Shown here: positions 34,599 to 42,767 of the stretch, in pieces | Position numbering within the stretch: the stretch's first letter is position 1 | Layout of the letters: each line of letters begins with the position of its first letter | Notes under the pieces: generated by a model | Database searches by the model: none | The model's input: the letters and a program-made list of their open reading frames with translations, nothing else | What the model was told of the DNA's origin: nothing | Assembly (NCBI GenBank): GCA_031296915.1 | Contig: JAVDPC010000030.1 | Span: 16,547-80,546, forward strand | Source of the DNA: Cerasicoccus frondis | Lineage (GTDB): Bacteria; Verrucomicrobiota; Verrucomicrobiia; Opitutales; Cerasicoccaceae | Reading direction: 5' to 3' | DNA: 64,000 bases | Position numbers and translations under genes: made by a program

Positions 34599-35006
34599 CT
34601 AGCGCTTGCGTGATTTGCCGTCGGGGCGGCATTTTTCGAGGACGACTTTTAGGGCGTTGCCGGCCAGGAGGACCTCGCGCAGGCAGACGCTGAGCGAGGC
34701 GAAGAGCAGCAGGATGCTCAGGCCGAAGAGGACCTCGCCGAGCATTTGGAAATCCGTGTGGATCGCGAGGATCGATACCAGGCAACTCAGCAGCGAGAGG
34801 ATGCCCAGCGCCTGCATCCATTTGATCAAGGTTAGGCGCAGCTCGAGGTTGTCGATTTGGCGGCGGAGGGATTCGTCGTCGTGCTCGATAAGCTGCCCGG
34901 CGAGGTCACGCACGATCTTCGCCAGCGCCAGGAAACGGTTGGTGTACGCCAGCATCAGCAGCGATACCGCCGGGAAAAGAATGGCTGGTGTGGTGACGTC
35001 GATCAT
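34599..35006 (-). CDS. DUF2721 membrane protein
   Basis: 135 aa, with three hydrophobic segments (TPAILFPAVSLLMLAYTNRF; IKWMQALGILSLLSCLVSIL; LGEVLFGLSILLLFASLSVC) and the family signature PAVSLLMLAYTNRFLALAKIVR. Function unknown; common in environmental Gram-negative bacteria. ATG 35006 is chosen over a longer Pro-rich N-terminus. Downstream of the ispD-ispF-small membrane gene run, separated from it by a palindromic repeat. Confidence 0.85.
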   Translation of the reverse strand: MIDVTTPAILFPAVSLLMLAYTNRFLALAKIVRDLAGQLIEHDDESLRRQIDNLELRLTLIKWMQALGILSLLSCLVSILAIHTDFQMLGEVLFGLSILLLFASLSVCLREVLLAGNALKVVLEKCRPDGKSRKR

Positions 35007-35080
35007 GGGTGGTGGTGGCCTGTTAGGCGGCCACTTGAAAAGCATGCGTGAGGGCAGGGGAAATATTCAAGCCAATTAGC

Positions 35081-35165
35081 AGGTGGCGCGGGATCGTCTC
35101 GATCTGCACTGTGTAACGCTGGCCAAGCTGGGTGAAACTGCGGATCGAGACGATCCGCGCCACCT
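35081..35165. repeat. palindromic repeat with ~23-bp arms
   Basis: Left arm 35081-35104 (AGGTGGCGCGGGATCGTCTC...) pairs with right arm 35143-35165 (GATCGAGACGATCCGCGCCA...) with a single extra G. A degenerate relative lies at 17957-18042. Sits between two genes of one leftward cluster. Confidence 0.65.
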
Positions 35166-35167
35166 TT

Positions 35168-35344
35168 TTACGCCTTCGGCTTCTTCTTAAAGAACCGCAT
35201 GACGGCGTAGGTGAGGAGCACGAGAAAGGTGACGGCGAAAATCGTATTGGCTGAGGTGTGGCCGGGGCCCATGACCTCCACGCAGAGCAGCACGAGCAGC
35301 ACGGCGCCGATCAGGCTGAGGACGATTTTCGCGGCGTCGCCCAT
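35168..35344 (-). CDS. small two-helix membrane protein, 58 aa
   Basis: 58-codon gene: MGDAAKIVLSLIGAVLLVLL, a short loop (VEVMGPGHTSANT), a second hydrophobic segment IFAVTFLVLLTYAVMRF and a basic tail KKKPKA. Its ATG is 7 bp after the ispF stop on the same strand. The two-helix design with positive-inside tail and tight spacing support a real gene. Function unknown. Confidence 0.68.
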   Translation of the reverse strand: MGDAAKIVLSLIGAVLLVLLCVEVMGPGHTSANTIFAVTFLVLLTYAVMRFFKKKPKA

Positions 35345-35351
35345 CGCGGGG

Positions 35352-35840
35352 TTAGTCCTTTTTCATCAGCATGCACACGGCGTGCGCGGCGATGCCGGCG
35401 CAGCGTCCAAGGTCGCCGATCTTTTCGTTGGTCGTGGCCTTGAGGCCGACTTCGGTGGGCGCGATTTGCAGGCTCTCGGCGAGCACGGCCTTCATCTTAT
35501 CGAGGTGAGGCGCGATCTTGGGTTCTTCCGCGATGAGAGCGATGTCGACATTGCCTACGGCATAACCGCGGCTGTGGGCTTCATTCACCGCGCGGCGTAG
35601 GATGTCCTGCGAGTCCATGTCTTTGCAGCTTGGATCGTCGTTGGGGAAAAAGTGGCCGATGTCGGGCAGGCCGAGTGCGCCGAGGACTGCGTCGGCCAGG
35701 GCGTGGGTTAAACAATCCGCGTCGGAATGTCCGTCGAGGCCTTTGTCGTGAGGGATTTCCACGCCGCCGAGGACAAGTCGGCGGGCGAGGGCGAAGCGGT
35801 GAATGTCGTAACCGAGACCGATGCGAAAGGGGAGGCTCAT
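35352..35840 (-). CDS. ispF: 2-C-methyl-D-erythritol 2,4-cyclodiphosphate synthase
   Basis: 162-aa MEP-pathway enzyme making the cyclic diphosphate precursor of isoprenoids. Zinc ligands lie in GLGYDIHRFA and GHSDADCLTHALADAVLGAL (Asp/His). Also present are DIGHFFPNDDP and the C-terminal ATTNEKIGDLGR. The ATG overlaps the ispD stop by 4 bp, the common ispD-ispF coupling. Confidence 0.96.
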   Translation of the reverse strand: MSLPFRIGLGYDIHRFALARRLVLGGVEIPHDKGLDGHSDADCLTHALADAVLGALGLPDIGHFFPNDDPSCKDMDSQDILRRAVNEAHSRGYAVGNVDIALIAEEPKIAPHLDKMKAVLAESLQIAPTEVGLKATTNEKIGDLGRCAGIAAHAVCMLMKKD

Positions 35841-36550
35841 GAAGATTTTTGTTGAAGGAGGAATTCTAGATAAGGCAGGTCAGCGGGCGTCGTCAACTTC
35901 GGGTTCGGATATGGGTTCTCGACGAGGGTGACTTTGTGGCCTTCGCGGCTGTAAGCGGCGGTGTCATCGGTGACGGATTCATTGGCCAGCCGCAGCCTGC
36001 GGTAGGATTCCAAAATGGTTTCACGGTGAAAGACTTGCGGCGTCTCCATGGCCCAGAGATTGGAGCGGGGCACATCTTTAAGCCGACGCGCCGTGGTTTT
36101 GCGCTGGGAGCCTGCCGCGCGCTTGATGGTGTCGGCGACGCGGTGGGCCAAGACGGCGGCGTTGTCTTGAAGGGCAGCGTCGTAGAGCGCCTGGATGTTC
36201 TCCGGGCGGATCATCGGGCGCGCGCAATCGTGGATGAATACGTAGTCCACGAGGAGCGACACTTCGCTGAGGCCATTGAAAACGGAGTCTTGCCGTTCCT
36301 TGCCGCCAGCCACCCAGGCGATGTTCCAGTGCTCGACGTTGAGGTCGCCCAGGACTTTGGCCAGCTCAATACGTTGCTCTTTGTCGCGATAGACGATGAC
36401 GGCGTGCTCAGTCAAGCCGCTGTCGACGAAGGCTTTCACCGAGTGCCAAAACACGGGTTTACCGCCGAGCGGCGTTAGGACTTTGTCCGCCACCTTGCCA
36501 CGCATGCGCGTTCCGCTGCCCGCACATAGAAATATCGCTGCGTTTGCCAT
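35837..36550 (-). CDS. ispD: 2-C-methyl-D-erythritol 4-phosphate cytidylyltransferase
   Basis: 237-aa CTP-dependent nucleotidyltransferase of the MEP pathway. The N-terminal nucleotide loop LCAGSGTRMRGKVADK, the HDCARP motif and AMETPQVFHRE are family hallmarks, followed by DDTAAY. First gene of a leftward group with ispF, a 58-aa membrane protein and perhaps the DUF2721 gene. A strong 16-bp hairpin lies upstream at 36650. Confidence 0.95.
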   Translation of the reverse strand: MANAAIFLCAGSGTRMRGKVADKVLTPLGGKPVFWHSVKAFVDSGLTEHAVIVYRDKEQRIELAKVLGDLNVEHWNIAWVAGGKERQDSVFNGLSEVSLLVDYVFIHDCARPMIRPENIQALYDAALQDNAAVLAHRVADTIKRAAGSQRKTTARRLKDVPRSNLWAMETPQVFHRETILESYRRLRLANESVTDDTAAYSREGHKVTLVENPYPNPKLTTPADLPYLEFLLQQKSS

Positions 36551-36649
36551 AATGTAATTTTAGGAAAACGCAGTAGCATGCCACGGGCCACCTTTAGGGC
36601 AACTCTTTAACCGAGAAAGGCTGAGGGGCGGAGAGGGGCTGTTCTCTTG

Positions 36650-36685
36650 GTGTTGGGGTTCCGCCTTCAGGCGGAACCCCAACAC
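36650..36685. repeat. perfect 16-bp stem hairpin
   Basis: Arms GTGTTGGGGTTCCGCC (36650-36665) and its exact complement (36670-36685) with a 4-nt loop, between ispD (start side) and the dienelactone hydrolase stop. No T-run, so a repeat or RNA-end protector more than a classical terminator. Confidence 0.6.
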
Positions 36686-36699
36686 ATGTTAACGAAATG

Positions 36700-37482
36700 C
36701 TAGTCGCCGAACTTTTCGTCGAACAATTCGTCCATGTAGTCGAAGGCGCGCTTGGCGGAGAGGGCGTTGTATTCGGCTTTGCCGGGCATGTTGGCGTGCG
36801 GGTCGGTGAAGGAGTGGACGGTGTTGCTGAATTGGACGAGCTGCCAGTCGACCTTGGTCTGCATCATGGTGGCGACAAATTGCTGCACGTCACTTTGCGG
36901 GACAAAGGGGTCATCTGCGCCGTGGAGCACGAGGACGCTGGCCTGGGTTTTGCCAGCGTCGGCGGTGAGTGTCGGGGAAAGCAGGTCGCCGTGAAACGAG
37001 ACAATGGCGTCCAGGTCGGCGCCAGTGCGGCCAAGCTCCAGCACGACGCCGCCACCAAAGCAGAATCCGATTGCGGCGGTCTGTGTTTTCTTGGTGGGGG
37101 CATGCTGTGAAAGCAGCACTTCAAGTGATTTCTGCGCGCGCTTGCGCATGAGGTCGCGGTCGCTGCGAACAAAGCCTGCCGCCTGGCCGGCCTCGGCGCT
37201 GTTTTTCGGGCGAATATCCACACCGTACATGTCCGCGACAAACACAACATAGTCGTCGCTGGCCACCTTCTTTGCTTTTTCAATCGATTCTGGCGTCATC
37301 CCGAGCCAGTTGGGAACCATGAGGATTGCCGGTTTGGGCTCGTCGAGGTCGTCATCGTAGACCAGCACGCCTTCGAACGATGTCCCGTCCAGTGAGTAGG
37401 GGACGCGTTTTTCGATGACTTTGGCGAAGAGGGAATTCGCGAAAACAAGAGTGAATAGGCAGAGTGTAATCAGTGGCTTCAT
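36700..37482 (-). CDS. exported dienelactone hydrolase family protein
   Basis: 260-aa alpha/beta hydrolase with a signal peptide (cleavage near NSLFA). The nucleophile is Cys141 in GFCFGGG, Asp lies in LHGADDPF (~190) and His in HSFTDPH (His223), giving the Cys-Asp-His triad of dienelactone hydrolases. A periplasmic form is less usual than the cytoplasmic enzyme of chloroaromatic degradation; the real substrate is probably another ester or lactone. No aromatic-degradation genes nearby. Confidence 0.85.
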   Translation of the reverse strand: MKPLITLCLFTLVFANSLFAKVIEKRVPYSLDGTSFEGVLVYDDDLDEPKPAILMVPNWLGMTPESIEKAKKVASDDYVVFVADMYGVDIRPKNSAEAGQAAGFVRSDRDLMRKRAQKSLEVLLSQHAPTKKTQTAAIGFCFGGGVVLELGRTGADLDAIVSFHGDLLSPTLTADAGKTQASVLVLHGADDPFVPQSDVQQFVATMMQTKVDWQLVQFSNTVHSFTDPHANMPGKAEYNALSAKRAFDYMDELFDEKFGD

Positions 37483-37527
37483 GCGGACAGCATGGCGCGT
37501 TTGCCGTAAATTTCAAATGCGCGTTGG

Positions 37528-38511
37528 TTATTCCGGCGAGTCTGGCTTTTTGCTGTCCAGCACGGCTGGCGATTGTTTCACGGGCTGACGCTCCGCCCAA
37601 TAACGCGCCATCAGGGCGTCCATATCTTCACGCATGACTTGGCCGCGTCGCAGGCCAAACAGGTACCGGCCAATGAGCCTGGTGAGCCAGAACATGCCAA
37701 AAAACAATCCCAGCGGAAAGATGATCGTGTCGAACAAGTAGGCGGCGCTGACTGTGATGACGTCCCAGAATAATTGCGTGGCGCGTGTGGTCAGGTACTT
37801 GGTTAGGGCGCCGGTGGCCTCCTTGACTTTGGCGGCTTTGGTCAGGATGCCGTCGGCCTGCTCGATGGCGTCATAGCGCTCGTTGAGTTCGAGGCTGAGG
37901 AGTGTGAGGTTGCTTTCCGCCTCGATGAGTTGGCTCTCGGTAATTTGCTCCGATAGCGCGCTGCCGCCCCAGACTGCAAGTGGCACGATGGCGTAGGCCG
38001 CAAGCGCCAGAATCGTGCTGAAAAACGTGACGTCGCGCAAGACGCGGCCCACCGCCCGTCGCTTGGGCGCGAACCAGGCTGCCGTCAGGTAACACAGCAT
38101 CGAGGCCAGCGCGAGCGCGAGAAGCCATTGGTCAAGATACTGCGAGACCTCCAGCAGCATGCGTGTCATGACGATGATCATCGTGGCCCACAGAACGATT
38201 TGCCAGGCGAAGTCCACGTAGTCATACACGCCCTGCACGATGTCGCCGACCTCCAGCCCAAAGCCCACGCCGAGCTCGCTGCCTTCGACGACGGCCAGCA
38301 CGCTTTTCACCGCAGTCAGGATGAGAAACAGGCGGGAGGCGTCGTCAAAGGATTCGTCCAGGTATTGCTGGTTGGCGTAGTCGAGGTGGCCTAATGCGCG
38401 CTGATTGATCCAGCTGTCGAGCGGCCCTTGCAGGACCATCGCCAGAAGCAGCGTGATTGTGGCGATGATCGCCAGACGGGAAATGAATAGTGCACGGGCT
38501 TTACTCGCCAT
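37528..38511 (-). CDS. membrane protein of unknown function, 327 aa
   Basis: About six hydrophobic segments: ISRLAIIATITLLLAMVLQG near the N-terminus, WQIVLWATMIIVMTRMLL, LLALALASMLCYLTAAWF, FFSTILALAAYAIVPLAVWG and a pair near the C-terminus (LFDTIIFPLGLFFGMFWL). A hydrophilic helical section lies at ~185-245 (ESNLTLLSLELNERYDAIEQ). No family recognised. Ends with a polar tail. Probably a single-gene unit, 45 bp upstream of the hydrolase on the same strand. Confidence 0.78.
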   Translation of the reverse strand: MASKARALFISRLAIIATITLLLAMVLQGPLDSWINQRALGHLDYANQQYLDESFDDASRLFLILTAVKSVLAVVEGSELGVGFGLEVGDIVQGVYDYVDFAWQIVLWATMIIVMTRMLLEVSQYLDQWLLALALASMLCYLTAAWFAPKRRAVGRVLRDVTFFSTILALAAYAIVPLAVWGGSALSEQITESQLIEAESNLTLLSLELNERYDAIEQADGILTKAAKVKEATGALTKYLTTRATQLFWDVITVSAAYLFDTIIFPLGLFFGMFWLTRLIGRYLFGLRRGQVMREDMDALMARYWAERQPVKQSPAVLDSKKPDSPE

Positions 38512-38550
38512 AGGTCAGTCTTCATTAAGACTGCATCCGGCGACAAGTGT

Positions 38551-38982
38551 TCATTTTACGAGTTTCGAACCGATGATGGGAATCGATTGACGGCGGATGT
38601 ACAGCACGACTGCGCTGCTCACCCACGAGAGGCACGCCAAGGCAAATAAGGACCCGTCTTCATGACCGCCCGGGTAGTCAAAGGTAATCCCCAATGGGCC
38701 AAGGTGTGTGGCGATGGCGCCGGTTAGCGTGCCGATGGCGAGCACTGCGCCCAGCCACGCGAGGCGGGGGATGAGCAGGCAAACGCCCGCAATTAATTCA
38801 ACGACGCCCGAGCCAATTCGCCCTGCGGCGCCGAGCCCGATGGTGTCGAAGATATACACCGTTTCCGGCGCCGCAGTGAACTTGAAGTAGAGCGTTTGCA
38901 GCAGGATGACGGCGGGGAACAGTTGACAGATCCAGCTGATGACGGCTGTGCGTTTAGAGAGTTTGGCGAGAGGTGCGTTCAT
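38551..38982 (-). CDS. DoxX-family membrane protein
   Basis: 143 aa with four hydrophobic segments. The pattern WICQLFPAVILLQTLYFKFT, then IGSGVVELIAGVCLLIPRLA and LGAVLAIGTLTGAIATHLGP, matches the DoxX/DoxD-like quinone-associated membrane proteins. Biochemical role uncertain in the family. Sits 39 bp upstream of the unknown membrane protein on the same strand, divergent from the YHS gene. Confidence 0.85.
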   Translation of the reverse strand: MNAPLAKLSKRTAVISWICQLFPAVILLQTLYFKFTAAPETVYIFDTIGLGAAGRIGSGVVELIAGVCLLIPRLAWLGAVLAIGTLTGAIATHLGPLGITFDYPGGHEDGSLFALACLSWVSSAVVLYIRRQSIPIIGSKLVK

Positions 38983-39085
38983 GGTGAACTGTGTCGTGTT
39001 CGCACTGGATTACTTGCAGAGAAAATGAAGTCCGAGCGAAAAAGTTTTTCTGTCAGGTATTGGCCAGTCAGGCGTCAAAGAGCGC

Positions 39086-39610
39086 ATGATAAAATTTCAG
39101 TTTCTCGTGTTCGTCTTTTCATTGGCGTTTGTTGCCGGGCTAGCGTGTGCGGCTCCAGACTCTGCATTGCAAAGTAACTCTGCCGCGCAAAGTAATTGGG
39201 CGCCAGTCAAGCGTCAGGCGGATTTCAATCTCGATTCGGGCGACCTCGGAGCGCAGGGCTATGACCCGGTGTCCTATTTTTCCAATCATCCGCAGAAGGG
39301 CAACGCCCGGATTGCCAGTGTTTACCGTGGCGTCACTTACTACTTTGTGAACACGGCAAACAAGCAAATCTTCGACGCTGATCCAGGCAAATACGAGCCC
39401 GCATTTGGCGGTTGGTGTGCTTGGGCGATGGCAGACGATGGCAGCAAAGTCGATGTCGATCCAAAGACTTTCAAAATAGTCGAGGGGCGGTTGTATTTAT
39501 TCTACAACGGTTTTTGGGGCGACACCTTGAAAAAATGGAATGCGGGCAATCAAGACGCTTTGGCCAAGTCCGCCCAGGCGAACTGGGCCAGCGTAACGCA
39601 AAACGACTGA
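39086..39610 (+). CDS. exported YHS-domain protein
   Basis: 174 aa. Signal peptide (FLVFVFSLAFVAGLACA), then two near-identical short segments SALQSN and SAAQSN, then a YHS domain: GYDPVSYFSNHPQKG, VYRGVTYYFVNTANKQIFDA, KYEPAFGGWCAWAMADD. YHS domains bind metals, often copper or mercury; Cys in GGWCAWA is a candidate ligand. The SALQSN/SAAQSN duplication is encoded by a tandem copy of a CTGC-nnn-GCAAAG palindrome. Confidence 0.85.
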   Translation: MIKFQFLVFVFSLAFVAGLACAAPDSALQSNSAAQSNWAPVKRQADFNLDSGDLGAQGYDPVSYFSNHPQKGNARIASVYRGVTYYFVNTANKQIFDADPGKYEPAFGGWCAWAMADDGSKVDVDPKTFKIVEGRLYLFYNGFWGDTLKKWNAGNQDALAKSAQANWASVTQND

Positions 39611-39709
39611 GTTTGCGCGCTACTAGCCGAATCAAGCAATTCCGATAAAAGCGGCTCAGCGCCGGTTTTTGCTTCCCTCCAAGGCGCAGATTGATTGGAT
39701 GGACGCGCT

Positions 39710-40942
39710 ATGGGAGCACCTAAAAAAGTCGGAATCCTTACTGCAGGCGGCCTCGCCCCCTGCTTATCCTCCGCCATTGGCGGCCTGATTGAACGCTACA
39801 CGGAGATCGCGCCGGACATCGAGATCATCTGCTATGTGGGTGGCTATAAGGGCCTCCTGCTCGGCGAGAGCATCGTCGTGACGCCCGAGATGCGCAAGGA
39901 CGCGCACATCCTCCACCGCCACGGCGGCAGCCCGATCGGCAACAGCCGCGTGAAGCTGACCAACGTGAAGGACTGCGTGAAGCGCGGCCTCGTGCAGGAA
40001 GGTGAAGACCCGCAGAAGGTCGCCGCGGACCAGCTCGTCAAGGACGGCGTGGACGTGCTCCACACCATCGGTGGCGACGACACCAACACCGCCGCTGCCG
40101 ACCTCGCCGCGTTCCTGAAGCGCAACGATTACGATCTGCAGGTTATCGGCTTGCCGAAGACCATCGACAACGACGTGTTCCCGATTGCCCAGAGCCTCGG
40201 CGCCTGGACCGCGGCCGAAGAAGGCGCGAAGTATTTCCGCAACATCGTGGCTGAGCACAACGCCAACCCGCGCATGTTGATCGTCCACGAAGTCATGGGC
40301 CGCTCCTGCGGTTGGTTGACGGCCGCGACCGCCAAATACTACCGCGACGAGATCCTCGGCGACCGTGGTTTCGTGCCCGGTCTGGGCCTCAGCGAAAAGC
40401 GCGTTGACGTGCACGCGATCTACATTCCCGAGATGGAAATCGACCTCGAAGCCGAAGCCGCTCGGCTGAAGCAGATCATGGACGAAGTCGACTGCGTGAA
40501 CATCTTCGTTTCCGAAGGCGCAGGCGTGGAATCCATCGTCAAGCAAATGGAAGCCGCCGGCCAGGAAGTGCCGCGTGACGCCTTTGGCCACGTGAAGCTG
40601 GACGCCGTCAACCCAGGCAAATACTTTGGCAGCAAGTTCGCGGAAGCCCTCGGCGCCGAGAAGAACATGGTGCAGAAGAGTGGCTACTTCAGCCGCGCCG
40701 CTCCGGCCAACACTGACGACCTTCGCCTGATCAAGAGCTGCACGGACCTCGCGGTTCAGTGTGCGCACGAAGGCAAGACTGGCGTTATCGGTCACGACGA
40801 AGACCAAAGCAACATCCTGCGCGCCATCGAGTTCGAGCGCATTAAGGGGGGCAAGCCGTTCAGCATCGACGAGCCTTGGTTCGACGAGTTGCTCGCCGCC
40901 ATTGGTCAGCCCAAGGGCAAGAAGGTCGAAGTCGCCCACTAG
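39710..40942 (+). CDS. pfp: PPi-dependent 6-phosphofructokinase
   Basis: 410-aa diphosphate:fructose-6-phosphate 1-phosphotransferase. The nucleotide/PPi loop reads TIGGDDTNTAA (GGDD at 121-124); Asp in place of the Gly of ATP enzymes excludes ATP and selects PPi. The catalytic loop is GLPKTIDNDV (148-157), with EVMGRSCGWL for substrate binding. Reversible, so it can work in glycolysis and gluconeogenesis. ATG 39710 preferred over TTG 39695. A terminator follows at 41021. Confidence 0.95.
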   Translation: MGAPKKVGILTAGGLAPCLSSAIGGLIERYTEIAPDIEIICYVGGYKGLLLGESIVVTPEMRKDAHILHRHGGSPIGNSRVKLTNVKDCVKRGLVQEGEDPQKVAADQLVKDGVDVLHTIGGDDTNTAAADLAAFLKRNDYDLQVIGLPKTIDNDVFPIAQSLGAWTAAEEGAKYFRNIVAEHNANPRMLIVHEVMGRSCGWLTAATAKYYRDEILGDRGFVPGLGLSEKRVDVHAIYIPEMEIDLEAEAARLKQIMDEVDCVNIFVSEGAGVESIVKQMEAAGQEVPRDAFGHVKLDAVNPGKYFGSKFAEALGAEKNMVQKSGYFSRAAPANTDDLRLIKSCTDLAVQCAHEGKTGVIGHDEDQSNILRAIEFERIKGGKPFSIDEPWFDELLAAIGQPKGKKVEVAH

Positions 40943-41020
40943 CCAACCTCCGGTTGGATCGGAGAGCCGGCCGTAGGCCGGGGCTGTGAGGTAGACGAAG
41001 ATTCTGATTCTTTTTCAAAC

Positions 41021-41064
41021 GCCCGAAGTTTCTGAGATTAGTCTTGGGAACTTCGGGCCTTTTT
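41021..41064 (+). terminator. terminator of the PPi-PFK gene
   Basis: Stem GCCCGAAGTT / AACTTCGGGC with a loop of about 18 nt followed by TTTTTA. Good intrinsic terminator about 80 bp past the stop codon; the next gene starts at 41080. Confidence 0.82.
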
Positions 41065-41079
41065 ATTGTCTTAGAGCGC

Positions 41080-41553
41080 ATGGTTAGCGCTGACGAAACG
41101 AAGCACCTTATCCGCGAATGGGGTCGCCGCCAGGATGAGCATCTGGGGCTGGCTGGCTTCATCGACATTCTGGCCGAAGATGGCTTCGTAATGAAGTTTG
41201 GCGACGCCGAATGGCGCGGCTACGAGGGCTTTGAGCAGCATCAAAAGCTGAAGGCCAAGTTTTTCGACGAGGCGCATGTTTACGTCGAAGACGCTTGGGA
41301 AATCGTAGTCGGCGAAACGGAAACCCAAGCCCGCTCTCAGATGGTCTGGGAGTGCCGAACACGGGAAGGGGATGCGCCACGCAGTCAGTCGCTTTGCTCG
41401 GATCTCGAGCATCGTTGGGTGATGGTGCGCTGCCCGCGACGTGGGACGCCCGTTATCCAGTACCACGAGTGCCTGTCGTTGAAGTATCGCCCGGGGCAGG
41501 GCCCTGACGGCGTGCACGAGGGAGATGTCCACCTAGGCGCAAAGCAGAGCTAA
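41080..41553 (+). CDS. SnoaL/NTF2-like protein
   Basis: 157 aa. The pattern IREWGRRQDEHLGLAGFIDI, GFVMKFGDAEWRGYEGFEQH, FFDEAHVYVEDAW and the terminal YHECLSLKYRPG fit the cone-shaped NTF2/SnoaL fold used by small polyketide cyclases, dehydratases and many binding proteins. Ligand unknown. ATG 41080 lies just after the terminator of the upstream gene, so it needs its own promoter in or before that hairpin. Confidence 0.65.
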   Translation: MVSADETKHLIREWGRRQDEHLGLAGFIDILAEDGFVMKFGDAEWRGYEGFEQHQKLKAKFFDEAHVYVEDAWEIVVGETETQARSQMVWECRTREGDAPRSQSLCSDLEHRWVMVRCPRRGTPVIQYHECLSLKYRPGQGPDGVHEGDVHLGAKQS

Positions 41554-41877
41554 GGTTACTTAGGCAAGGTTCACCGCTTGGGGGGGGCGGCCGTATTGAG
41601 CGGCTTAGGCATGTTCACGTTAGGAGTGGGGCTTAGTGCCTCGTTGAGTATTTGGGCATAGGGGCTTCACGCGCATAAGTCCTGTACTTGTGTCTCAATT
41701 ACAGGCCGTTTGGCGTTACTGCGTCTCATTTGCGCGAATAAGTCTGTAAGTGGCTGTAAAATAAGGCTTTATGGATCATTTTTGTGCGATTTTGACTTGC
41801 GAATGCAAAGATATTGGCTTTTTTATTGAGACAAGAGTTAGCCGCTCAACCTTAACTTCAACCGAAAGAAAAAAGCC
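41554..41877. other. gene-free region upstream of the ferredoxin gene
   Basis: No gene seen. It contains an 8-base G run near 41581, an imperfect direct repeat of GCGC-ATAAGTC-TGTA (around 41668 and 41733) and CTGTA...TACAG arms that could form a hairpin. These may regulate the ferredoxin gene. No clear promoter. Confidence 0.5.
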
Positions 41878-42069
41878 ATGTATATCATCAAGCCCGACCT
41901 CTGCGTCATGTGTGACGCTTGCCGTCCGGTCTGCCCACGCAACGCCGTGAGCGCCCACGCAACCGAAAAGACCTACGTTGTCGACGCTGATCTCTGCAAT
42001 GACTGCGCCAACATGGGCGCCGTTCGTTGCGTGCCGCAGTGCCCGACCGACGCAATCGTCGCTAAGTAA
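41878..42069 (+). CDS. 2[4Fe-4S] ferredoxin
   Basis: 63-aa bacterial-type ferredoxin. Cluster 1: [12 protein letters not shown] (C-x2-C-x2-C-x3-CP). Cluster 2: [17 protein letters not shown], where the spacing C-x2-C-x7-C-x3-CP shows the loop insertion of Alvin/nitrogen-fixation-type ferredoxins. Low-potential electron carrier in the cytoplasm; no dedicated partner is obvious. Faces a DUF3793-type gene convergently, and the two share the terminator at 42101. Confidence 0.93.
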   Translation: MYIIKPDLCVMCDACRPVCPRNAVSAHATEKTYVVDADLCNDCANMGAVRCVPQCPTDAIVAK

Positions 42070-42100
42070 CCCGCAACGCCTTTCGTGGCGTTGGCCACAG

Positions 42101-42133
42101 CGCCGCATCCTCTCGGGGATCGCGGCGTTTTTT
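42101..42133 (+). terminator. terminator of the ferredoxin gene
   Basis: CGCCGC(ATCC)/(GGAT)CGCGGCG stem followed by six T residues, about 30 bp past the ferredoxin stop. Its T-run overlaps the last bases of the converging gene. Confidence 0.82.
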
Positions 42134-42767
42134 ATGCGCAGAGCTCGACGCCTGGAGCGCCAGCCAAAAATTTGAGCGCCGTGCAGCGGGCTTGCTGATA
42201 AGCGCAGCTGCGACGCTGGGATTCCTGCATGCAGCCATACACCCGCCAACCGCAGGCGCCGAGGCAGGGCAGGGGCATGAGGCCCATGTAGCCGAAGACG
42301 TCCTCAATCGGGTAGCCCAGGGCGAGGCCGATCTCGTGCGGCAGGTTGCCATGTTGCTCCCAGCGGTCGCGCACCTCGTCGATGAAGCTTTCCGCCGTGA
42401 GTGGCATGTGGTAATTGAGCTTGCCGCTCATCACGCAAGCTGGCGCGATGTCGAGCACCTCCTGAAGGCGGTCCGGCTGATAGACCACGAACTTCAGGGT
42501 GGTGTCGCTCACGTGCAGCAGGCGGTAGGCAAAGCCCCATTCTCCTGCCAGACGCTGCAAGTTAGTCTCAACCTCACCGATGTCGAGATTGAGCTCATCC
42601 CAGGACATCGCCAGGAGCTCGCCGGTTTTCTCGCTAAGCAAGACGCTGGCGGCATTCAGGAAGAGCCATTGGTCAAAGCGCCGCGTCCGCTCGTCCTGCG
42701 ACGAGAGGTCGTCCCGCCACTCGAGGTAGGGGGCTGCCGCGTTGCTTGTTTCGACCAACAGTTCCAT
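42132..42767 (-). CDS. DUF3793-like protein
   Basis: 211 aa. Motifs: [60 protein letters not shown] and a Cys-rich end ([34 protein letters not shown]). LGYPxEDVxG followed by a Cys/Gly segment matches DUF3793 proteins, which occur next to flavodoxin or ferredoxin genes and have been proposed to act in metal or redox metabolism. Here it converges on a ferredoxin gene. ATG 42767 preferred; a longer start at 42869 is possible. Confidence 0.7.
   Translation of the reverse strand: MELLVETSNAAAPYLEWRDDLSSQDERTRRFDQWLFLNAASVLLSEKTGELLAMSWDELNLDIGEVETNLQRLAGEWGFAYRLLHVSDTTLKFVVYQPDRLQEVLDIAPACVMSGKLNYHMPLTAESFIDEVRDRWEQHGNLPHEIGLALGYPIEDVFGYMGLMPLPCLGACGWRVYGCMQESQRRSCAYQQARCTALKFLAGAPGVELCA

Noticed and set aside
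39764-40939. 391-codon frame antisense to PPi-PFK
   Set aside because: Shadow of a GC-rich gene with strong codon bias; the sense strand has all PFK motifs.
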